NCBI GenBank assembly: GCA_036010965.1
Contig: DASCMO010000143.1
Span: forward strand, 1 to 54,002
Direction of reading: 5' to 3'
From: GCA-2686265 sp036010965
GTDB taxonomy: Bacteria; Planctomycetota; UBA1135; GCA-002686595
Length of the DNA stretch: 54,002 nt
Of this stretch, positions 48,456 through 54,002 are shown one piece after another. The notes beneath the pieces are model-generated. The model was not told the origin of the DNA and made no database searches. It saw only the letters and a program-made list of their open reading frames with translations. A program made the translations under genes and the position numbers. Every line of letters starts with the position of its first letter. Within the stretch, counting starts at the first letter, position 1.

Positions 48456-50960
48456 GTGCGCCCCCCCGCCGTATCCCACCTGCTCGCCCTCGCCGTGCTC
48501 CAGGCGGCCTGCCTGGGCGCTCCCCTCCAGCAGGCCCCCACGCCTGAGGAACACCTCGGACATCCCGTGGGAGCCGACTTTGAGCTTCCCGACTGGGAGG
48601 TGGTCTCCAGCTACTTCCGCATCCTGGGCGATCGCAGCCCGCGCGTGCTGACAGAGACCGTGGGCGAGACCACCGAAGGGCGCGACTTCCTCGTCTCGGT
48701 GCTCTCCTCCGAGCAGAACCTCGCCCGCCTGGATGAGATCCGGGAAGGCGCGCGGCTCGTCGCGGACCCCCGCGGAGTCGCTCCCGACCGGCTGCAACGC
48801 ATCGTCGATGAGGAACCGGTGGTGCTCTTCATCACCTGCGCCATGCACGCCACCGAGTGCGCCTCCCCGCAGTTCGGCATGCAGTTCGCTCACGACCTCG
48901 CGACCGAGGAGAGCGAGTTCTGGCGCCGCGTGCGCGAGCGCGTCGTCGTTGTGCTGATCCCGAGCCTCAATCCCGACGGGCTCGACCATGTCGCCGAATG
49001 GTACCGCGACACGAAGGGCACACCCTTCGAGGCCTCCGGACTGCTCAAGCTCTACCAGTACTACGCGGGACACGACAACAACCGCGACTGGTTCATGCTG
49101 ACCCAGGCCGAGACGCGGATCATGACCGAGCTGATCTACCAGCGCTGGCACCCGCAGGTCTACTGGGACGTGCACCAGCAGGGCTCGGACCGCGAGCGGT
49201 TCTTCGTGCCGCCCTTCCGCGATCCCCTCAACCCAAACCTGGATCCGGCGATCATCGCGGCCATCGACAGCCTCGGGAGTCGAGCCCTGCTCGACCTCAC
49301 GCGCGAGGGCTTCAGCGGAGTCTCGACCGGCGTCTCCTACGACATGTGGTGGAACGGCGGCAACCGGAACGTGCCCGTGCGCCACAACATCATCGGCTTG
49401 CTGACCGAGGCCGCGTCGGCGCACCTCGCCTCACCGGTCTTCCTGCCCATCTCCAAGCTCTCGGCTCCCCGTGGGCTCGGTGCCTACGCTGCCTCGAATC
49501 GTTTCCCCGACCCCTGGCCCGGAGGGTGGTGGCGCATCGGCGACATCGTGCGCTACGAACTGGCCTTCGGCCGCTCCCTGCTCGCGAGCCTCGCGCGCGA
49601 GTCGCCATTGTGGCTGCAAAACGCGGCGGATGCGGCCCGGCGCGCCATCGACGAGGGCGGCAAACGGGTCCCGCGGGCCTGGATCCTGCCCGCCGACAAC
49701 CGCGACCCCGGGGCCGTCGCGCGCCTGGCGGACGTCCTCATTCGCACCGGCGTCGAGCTCTCGGTCGCCGATGAGGAGGTCACTGCTGACGACCGCACCT
49801 GGCCCGCCGGATCGATCGTGATCCCGCGCCGCCAGCCCTACGGAACCCACGTCAAGGACCTGTTCGAGGTGCAGCGCTACCCCGTGGGCGACCCGCCCTA
49901 CGACGTGGCTGGATGGACGCTCCCGTTCCTGCTCGGCGTTCATCGCGTCGAGGCCGTCGAGTTTCCGCGGGGGCCGCTACGCAGGGTGGAGACGGCCGCG
50001 GAGGCCACTGCCGCGTTCCACGGCGACCCGCGCACGGAGGGGCGCGCCGACGCCCTGTCCCTCGCGGACAGCGAGACCTGGAAGCGGGTCTTCGCGCGCC
50101 TTGCCGCGGGAGAGGCTCTGTCCGTCGGCGCCGGGGAGCTGGATGAGGGTCTGATCCTGCTCGGGGAAGCCGAGAGCGAGGACACGCGCACGCTCTCGAG
50201 TCTGCCGCGCATCGGGCTCTACTCCCCATGGAGAGGGAGCATGGACGAGGGCTGGACGCGCTACGTCTTTGACTCCTTCGGCCTGAACTACACGACCGTG
50301 CGCAATGAGTCCCTGCGAGCCGGAGCCCTGGACTCCCTGCTCGACGTGCTCGTGATCCCGAGCCTCTCTTCGGGCCAGCTCGACCGTGGCCGTGCTCCGG
50401 GCAGCGTCCCACCCATGTACACCCGCGGCCTCGACCCCGAGGGGGCGGTGGCGATCGAGGAGTTCGTTCGCGGCGGGGGCACCCTGATCACCATCGGCGA
50501 CTCCAGCCGCTGGGCGATCGAGCTCTTCCAGCTGGCGCTGGTGGACGTGACGCGCGCGGAGGAGGGGAGCGAGTTCTCCTGCCCCGGAAGCGTCCTGCGA
50601 GCCATCCCCGCCATCCAGACGACCTGCGGTCCAGCCCTGCCCGCGTCCCTGGCCCTGTTCTTCTCGCGTTCGAGCGCCTGGCGGAAGATGACCGCCGAGG
50701 AGCGTGAGGAGAGCGGCCGCGAGGAGGAACCCGAGCTGGACGTGCTCCTGCGTTACGCGCCCAGCCGCTTGCTGCTCTCAGGCTGGATCGAGGAGCCGCA
50801 GGTGATCGAGGGGCGAGCGGCCTGGGTGCGTGCCACTCACGGAGCCGGGCGCGTGCACCTGTTCGCGTTCCGCCCGCAGTACCGAGGCTGGGCTCAGGCG
50901 ACCTTTCCGCTGCTCTTCCGCGCGATCCTGTTCGGTGGCGCACCGGATTCAGAGCGATGA
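48456..50960 (+). CDS. secreted M14-family zinc carboxypeptidase-like protein
   Basis: 834 aa; GTG at 48456 preceded by taggag. Signal peptide MRPPAVSHLLALAVLQAACLGAP, possibly a lipoprotein. Residues 45-350 are the M14 domain: MHATECASP supplies H131 and E134 and VYWDVHQQGSDRE gives H240 as third zinc ligand. Other family features are VVVLIPSLNPDGLDHV and HDNNRDWFMLTQAET. The C-terminal half contains a glutamine-amidotransferase-like segment (RIGLYSPWRGSMDEGWTRYVFDSFG, VRGGGTLITIGDSS) as found in large secreted M14 proteins of Bacteroidota and Planctomycetota. The gene overlaps the next by 4 bp (ATGA). Confidence 0.92.
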   Translation: MRPPAVSHLLALAVLQAACLGAPLQQAPTPEEHLGHPVGADFELPDWEVVSSYFRILGDRSPRVLTETVGETTEGRDFLVSVLSSEQNLARLDEIREGARLVADPRGVAPDRLQRIVDEEPVVLFITCAMHATECASPQFGMQFAHDLATEESEFWRRVRERVVVVLIPSLNPDGLDHVAEWYRDTKGTPFEASGLLKLYQYYAGHDNNRDWFMLTQAETRIMTELIYQRWHPQVYWDVHQQGSDRERFFVPPFRDPLNPNLDPAIIAAIDSLGSRALLDLTREGFSGVSTGVSYDMWWNGGNRNVPVRHNIIGLLTEAASAHLASPVFLPISKLSAPRGLGAYAASNRFPDPWPGGWWRIGDIVRYELAFGRSLLASLARESPLWLQNAADAARRAIDEGGKRVPRAWILPADNRDPGAVARLADVLIRTGVELSVADEEVTADDRTWPAGSIVIPRRQPYGTHVKDLFEVQRYPVGDPPYDVAGWTLPFLLGVHRVEAVEFPRGPLRRVETAAEATAAFHGDPRTEGRADALSLADSETWKRVFARLAAGEALSVGAGELDEGLILLGEAESEDTRTLSSLPRIGLYSPWRGSMDEGWTRYVFDSFGLNYTTVRNESLRAGALDSLLDVLVIPSLSSGQLDRGRAPGSVPPMYTRGLDPEGAVAIEEFVRGGGTLITIGDSSRWAIELFQLALVDVTRAEEGSEFSCPGSVLRAIPAIQTTCGPALPASLALFFSRSSAWRKMTAEEREESGREEEPELDVLLRYAPSRLLLSGWIEEPQVIEGRAAWVRATHGAGRVHLFAFRPQYRGWAQATFPLLFRAILFGGAPDSER

Positions 50961-51568
50961 GACGGCGTCGGGCTCGGTTCGGTGCGCTGGCGGTGCTGTC
51001 GGCTGGCGCGCTGGCGGCCTGCGCCGGCCCCATCACCCAGTCCGACATGGAGGCCGCCTTCGGCGAGGCGCCGGGCGCATTCCCGCGCCTGGAGTCCTTC
51101 TCGCGCGAGCACGCGACTACTGGCATGGTCGTCCATCGCTGGGGGGAGCGCGTGCTCGACGACGGCACGCGCACCCGGCACGGCCGGGAGACCCGCTGGC
51201 ACCCCGACGGGACCCTGCGCTCCGAGCGCGTCTTCGAGTGCGGCGAACCGGTCGGCACCTGGCGCAGCTGGCACCCCGACGGTCACCTCCGCTCGCTGCA
51301 CGTGTTCAGTGGCGAAGGCGCCGCTACGCCCATGGGCTTCTGGCATCCAGACGGCAGTGCCGCCGCCGCCGGCGCGGCGCGCCGCGGTCTGCGCGAGGGG
51401 TTGTGGACCTTCTGGTATCCCGACGGCACGCGTCGGGAGGAGGGACGCTTCGCCGCCAACCGGCGCGAAGGTCTGTGGACCCTGTGGAACGAGGACGGCT
51501 CCCTCCGTTCGCGGGGAGCCTTCGAGGCCGGAGTGCGCGTCGGCGACTGGGAGCAGGGCGATCAGTAG
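50957..51568 (+). CDS. MORN-repeat (YwqK-type) lipoprotein
   Basis: 203 aa. Lipoprotein signal ends LSAGALAAC (Cys near residue 22). The body consists of repeated units with the pattern G-x-W-x-x-W-H/Y-x-D-G-x-x-R (ETRWHPDGTLRSERVF, GTWRSWHPDGHLRSLHVF, GLWTFWYPDGTRREEGRF, GLWTLWNEDGSLRSRGAF), i.e. MORN-like repeats of the YwqK family. ATG overlaps the M14 stop (ATGA), so the two are translationally coupled. The end overlaps the convergent deaminase gene by 7 bp. Function is presumably structural or binding; no enzymatic site. Confidence 0.85.
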   Translation: MRRRRARFGALAVLSAGALAACAGPITQSDMEAAFGEAPGAFPRLESFSREHATTGMVVHRWGERVLDDGTRTRHGRETRWHPDGTLRSERVFECGEPVGTWRSWHPDGHLRSLHVFSGEGAATPMGFWHPDGSAAAAGAARRGLREGLWTFWYPDGTRREEGRFAANRREGLWTLWNEDGSLRSRGAFEAGVRVGDWEQGDQ

Positions 51569-52038
51569 GGGGTGCGGTCGGCCTTCGCAGCCCAGTCGCG
51601 GAAGGAGGCCAGACCCTCGTCCCGCAACAGCTGGGCGCTCGGCAGGCGTCGCCGGTCGGGGTCGAGGGCCAGTTCCGCGTAGAGCAGTGCGTCGTCGAAC
51701 CCTGCGTCGGCGGCGTCCGCACGCGAGCAGGCGTACCACAGACGGTCCATGCGAGCCCAGTGGATCGCCGACAGGCACATCGGGCAGGGTTCGCTGCTGG
51801 CGTACAGTTCGCAGCCGCTCAGGTTGAAGTCACCCAGGCGCTCGCAGGCGGCCCGGATCGCGACCACCTCCGCGTGGGCCGTCGGGTCACCGCTGGAGGT
51901 GACCAGGTTCTGACCGACGGCCACGACCTCTCCCTCGCGCACGACCACGGCACCGAAGGGACCGCCGACAGCCGTCGCCACGCTCTCGCGGGCGAGGGCG
52001 ATGGCGCGGCGCATGAAGGCGGGGTCGGGGCTCGACAC
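51562..52038 (-). CDS. nucleoside/base deaminase, guanine-deaminase-like
   Basis: 158 aa from a GTG at 52038, with TATCCT (52047-52052 on the minus strand) eight nt upstream. Zinc site: H55-A-E57 (TAHAEVVAIR) and P-C85-P-M-C88 (SEPCPMCLSAIHWAR), the cytidine/deoxycytidylate deaminase fold. The C-terminus (DDALLYAELALDPDRRRLPS) and GDFNLSGCELYASSEPCPMC match Bacillus GuaD-type guanine deaminases better than TadA. Guanine to xanthine conversion is therefore the best call. Cytoplasmic. Confidence 0.88.
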   Translation of the reverse strand: MSSPDPAFMRRAIALARESVATAVGGPFGAVVVREGEVVAVGQNLVTSSGDPTAHAEVVAIRAACERLGDFNLSGCELYASSEPCPMCLSAIHWARMDRLWYACSRADAADAGFDDALLYAELALDPDRRRLPSAQLLRDEGLASFRDWAAKADRTPY

Positions 52039-52046
52039 GGGCCGAG

Positions 52047-52052
52047 AGGATA
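52047..52052 (-). promoter_or_regulatory. candidate -10 box, leaderless start of the deaminase gene
   Basis: TATCCT on the minus strand, eight nt before the GTG at 52038; no ribosome site is visible. Confidence 0.35.
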
Positions 52053-52073
52053 GCTCGTCCCGGGAGCCATGGG

Positions 52074-53000
52074 CTAGGTCTGTGCCTGCATCGCTCGCTT
52101 GCGCAGGGAACCGTGCGTCTCGCGCGCCCGGCGCGCGTCCCGCGAGACCTGGCCCAGGCGGGAGGCGAGGCTCCGGGTCGCCTGCTGGATCTGTTCGTAG
52201 CTGCGGCCACGGCGGATGAGGCGCGCGGTGACCCGGTGCTTCGTGCGCGAAGCGCGCGCGAGGGGTCGCAGATGGCGGGTCCGCGACAGCAGCCGGCCGC
52301 GGGCGCCGAGCAGCGAGAGCGCGCGCCGCGGCGCGATCCCGCGGCGCAGCATCAGCGCCAGCATGCGACCGCGCTCGGTGACCGTCTGTCGCACCTGGGT
52401 CACGCGCAGAGTCTTGACCGAGGGCGTGATGCTCGTGAAGCCCGCCTTCTCGACGTCCACACCCCAGGGTGCCAATCGCGGGGCGGCGGCGGCCTTCAGG
52501 AGCTCGTCGAGTTCGTGCCCGGTGGAGATGTGCTCGCGCGTCAAGCTGCGCAATACCTCCTGCACCGAGAGGCCGAGCATCTGCAGCATTCCCCGGTCCA
52601 GATCATCGATCTCGACCACGGCGCGCGTCGCGTCCACCACGCGGAAGACCAGGTTGGCGTCGACGATGTAGACGAGGCCCTCGTGGGTCGTGACGCGCTG
52701 GGCGGGCAGGTCGAGGGTGCGCTGGCGCGTGGCGATGCGAGGGGCGACCTGCAGGAAGGGGATCAGCAGGTGAAAACCGGGCTGAAGTTCGCGCCGCGCG
52801 CGCCCGAAGCTGAACAGGACCCCCGTCGAACCCGTGCGGATGGTCACCCCCAGGGCGCGCACCACGGCCGAGGCGACGCCGAAGAGCGCGAAGGCCAGCT
52901 CGCGCGAGTGCTCCTCCCACAGCTCCTCCCACACATGGGCCAACGCCCCCCAGACCCTGCCGGGCACGGACTCCAGAAAGCTCTGCAAGTCCGCGATCAT
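52074..53000 (-). CDS. SPFH/band-7 domain protein, basic C-terminus
   Basis: 308 aa. One hydrophobic segment (ELAFALFGVASAVVRALGV, about residues 35-53) anchors the protein. The SPFH domain follows (GVLFSFGRARRELQPGFHLLIPFL, RTLDLPAQRVTTHEGLVYIVDANLVFRVVD, VEIDDLDRGMLQMLGLSVQEVLRSLT). The C-terminal 110 residues are rich in Arg and helical (LMLRRGIAPRRALSLLGARGRLLSR), unlike typical stomatins. Start ATG at 53000, 12 bp after the stop of a second SPFH gene on the same strand, so they form an operon and probably a hetero-oligomeric membrane assembly. Confidence 0.85.
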   Translation of the reverse strand: MIADLQSFLESVPGRVWGALAHVWEELWEEHSRELAFALFGVASAVVRALGVTIRTGSTGVLFSFGRARRELQPGFHLLIPFLQVAPRIATRQRTLDLPAQRVTTHEGLVYIVDANLVFRVVDATRAVVEIDDLDRGMLQMLGLSVQEVLRSLTREHISTGHELDELLKAAAAPRLAPWGVDVEKAGFTSITPSVKTLRVTQVRQTVTERGRMLALMLRRGIAPRRALSLLGARGRLLSRTRHLRPLARASRTKHRVTARLIRRGRSYEQIQQATRSLASRLGQVSRDARRARETHGSLRKRAMQAQT

Positions 53001-53012
53001 CGCGGACTCGGT

Positions 53013-53777
53013 CTATTCGTCCTCGCTCTCGTCATCCTCGTCCTGGTCCTCCTTCTTCTCCGGCTCGGCGGCCTCGCGCTCCTTCTCGAGCTCGTCGATG
53101 GCGGCGTCCAGCGCCTCCACCCGCGCACCCTCTCGCGTCCGGTCCTCCCGCAGGCCGCCGGGATCGGTCTCGGCTTCAAGCGAGACCACCGCGCCGGCGA
53201 TCAGGGCCACGGCGGCCTCGGTGTCGATGCCACTCGATTGGAAGTGCTCGAAGAGCGCGAGCTTCTCGCGCGCGAGCAACTCGAGCTGGGTGATCTCCAG
53301 GGTGGCGGGGGAGGGCGATATGTTGGAGAAGCCCAGCTGGAGGACCGTCACGCCCCATTGCTCCTCGACGGGGCGCAGCTCCTCTCGGATCTGGTCGCAC
53401 AACAACTCCGTGTCCTGGATCGTGACCCGGTCCTTCTTCTGAACCACCTTCTGGACCGCCATCACCACCCGGTTCTGCAGGCCCGTGACCAGATCGTCGA
53501 TCTCGATCATGGCCTTTCGAAGGTCGCAAATGCGGTAGACGACCTTGCAGTCCACCTCGTAGACGAGGTCGTCGGAGAGCTGAATGACCTGCGGCTCGAG
53601 ATCGAGGGTCGTGTGCTTGGTCTCCTCGACGCGGAACTGCTGGATGATCGGCGCCTTGAAGTGCACGCCGGGCCCGTAGACGGGGCCCGCCCGGCCGAGG
53701 GTGAACTTGAGGCCGTGCTGTCCGTCGTAGATCACGACGAAGACACCGGTGACGGCTTGGAGGAGTTCGAGGAGCAT
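53013..53777 (-). CDS. SPFH/band-7 (stomatin/prohibitin-like) protein, acidic C-terminus
   Basis: 254 aa from the ATG at 53777. A hydrophobic N-terminus (MLLELLQAVTGVFVVIYDG) is followed by the SPFH domain: LKFTLGRAGPVYGPGVHFKAP, TTLDLEPQVIQLSDDLVYEVDCKVVYRICD, MIEIDDLVTGLQNRVVMAVQKVVQ and WGVTVLQLGFSNISPSPATLE. The C-terminal 50 residues are strongly acidic (EREAAEPEKKEDQDEDDESEDE), the opposite of the Arg-rich tail of its partner. Electrostatic pairing of the two tails is an attractive inference. First gene of the two-gene unit. Confidence 0.88.
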   Translation of the reverse strand: MLLELLQAVTGVFVVIYDGQHGLKFTLGRAGPVYGPGVHFKAPIIQQFRVEETKHTTLDLEPQVIQLSDDLVYEVDCKVVYRICDLRKAMIEIDDLVTGLQNRVVMAVQKVVQKKDRVTIQDTELLCDQIREELRPVEEQWGVTVLQLGFSNISPSPATLEITQLELLAREKLALFEHFQSSGIDTEAAVALIAGAVVSLEAETDPGGLREDRTREGARVEALDAAIDELEKEREAAEPEKKEDQDEDDESEDE

Positions 53778-53856
53778 GGGTGGGCGGAGCGCGGGTCGCT
53801 GTGTACTTCCTACTCCATTAGCATTGCCGCTGCTACCATGCCGTGCTCCGTTCGCG

Positions 53857-54002
53857 ATGAGTGCAGCACGACCGGGAAGGCAGGCAAGCCTGCCGCGCAT
53901 CCCGCGGGATGCCGCGGACGACTTCACGCAGGAAGCCGTGGAGGCGCGCCGTGCGTTGCTGCGCGAGGTGACGGACGGGCCCCTGCCGCACCTTGAGGGG
54001 GG
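53857..54002 (+). CDS. N-terminal fragment, possibly hydroxymethylglutaryl-CoA reductase
   Basis: Open from the ATG at 53857 to the right edge (48 codons). The segment IPRDAADDFTQEAVEARRALLREVTDGPLPHLEG resembles the region just before the catalytic core of bacterial HMG-CoA reductases (R-R-x-x-L-x-x-x-T-G-x-x-L-x-H), but none of the catalytic motifs lie inside the window. TACCAT at 53834-53839 may be its -10 box. It is divergent from the SPFH pair. Confidence 0.4.
   Translation, partial: MSAARPGRQASLPRIPRDAADDFTQEAVEARRALLREVTDGPLPHLEG

Noticed and set aside
1..54002. CRISPR arrays, insertion sequences, integrases, rRNA or tRNA genes
   Set aside because: No regularly spaced repeats, transposase or integrase motifs, terminal inverted repeats or complete RNA genes were seen.

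Overview
The window is GC-rich bacterial DNA with dense, mostly intact genes. Secreted FG-GAP/VCBS proteins, ASPIC/UnbV and HEAT-repeat proteins, sulfatase-like enzymes, an SPFH pair, an aryl-sulfotransferase-like protein and a recurring C-terminal domain (FYYG / PFGnGFRC / QFWYRDP / GF.lSdGL) point to a deep-branching Planctomycetota-like organism. This is an inference from gene content; there is no rRNA or other marker here. Several genes appear to be transcribed leaderless: a TAGGAT-like -10 box lies 6-9 nt before the start codon. Genes inside operons have normal Shine-Dalgarno sites.

Layout. 1-9.9 kb: edge of an ABC ATPase, a DUF481-type outer-membrane protein, a ZIP/Cu-Zn-permease fusion, fabI, two secreted proteins sharing the C-terminal domain (deacetylase-like and EEP nuclease-like), an SGNH hydrolase and a small HEAT-like protein. 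10.1-20.1 kb: the most unusual part. Four redox or envelope genes carry in-frame UGA codons. They are an FG-GAP/DsbD-alpha protein, a PrxQ-type peroxiredoxin, a thioredoxin-like protein and a beta-barrel protein. Mixed with them are a GNAT acetyltransferase, a secreted protein of unknown function, queA and a cysteine-hydrolase fusion. 20.1-31 kb: thiE, two FG-GAP proteins, a TPR protein, a zinc-ribbon protein, queG, and an operon of sigma factor, zinc-finger anti-sigma/TPR protein and secreted protein that ends at a strong hairpin. 31-44 kb: sulfatase-like lipoprotein, moaA, pepN, pdxA, a thioredoxin-like/HEAT protein, a radical SAM/B12-type enzyme coupled to a second sulfatase-like lipoprotein, and a HEAT/VWA protein. 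44-54 kb: a small membrane protein, an ASST-like protein, a nitroreductase/methyltransferase fusion, an M14 peptidase, a YwqK-type lipoprotein, a guanine-deaminase-like enzyme, two SPFH proteins, and the start of a possible HMG-CoA reductase.

Main finding. The four UGA-containing genes look like a local cluster of selenoproteins. The peroxiredoxin UGA sits exactly at the peroxidatic cysteine. The thioredoxin-like gene has a tandem UGA-UGA just after its signal peptide. The beta-barrel gene has U-P-A-U just after its signal peptide. The FG-GAP/DsbD-alpha gene has a UGA next to a Cys codon, and also an unexplained UAG. Each has a downstream hairpin whose loop begins N-G-U, as expected of bacterial SECIS elements (19-21 nt after the UGA in three cases, 39 nt in the fourth). 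No selenocysteine machinery lies in the window, so decoding is inferred.
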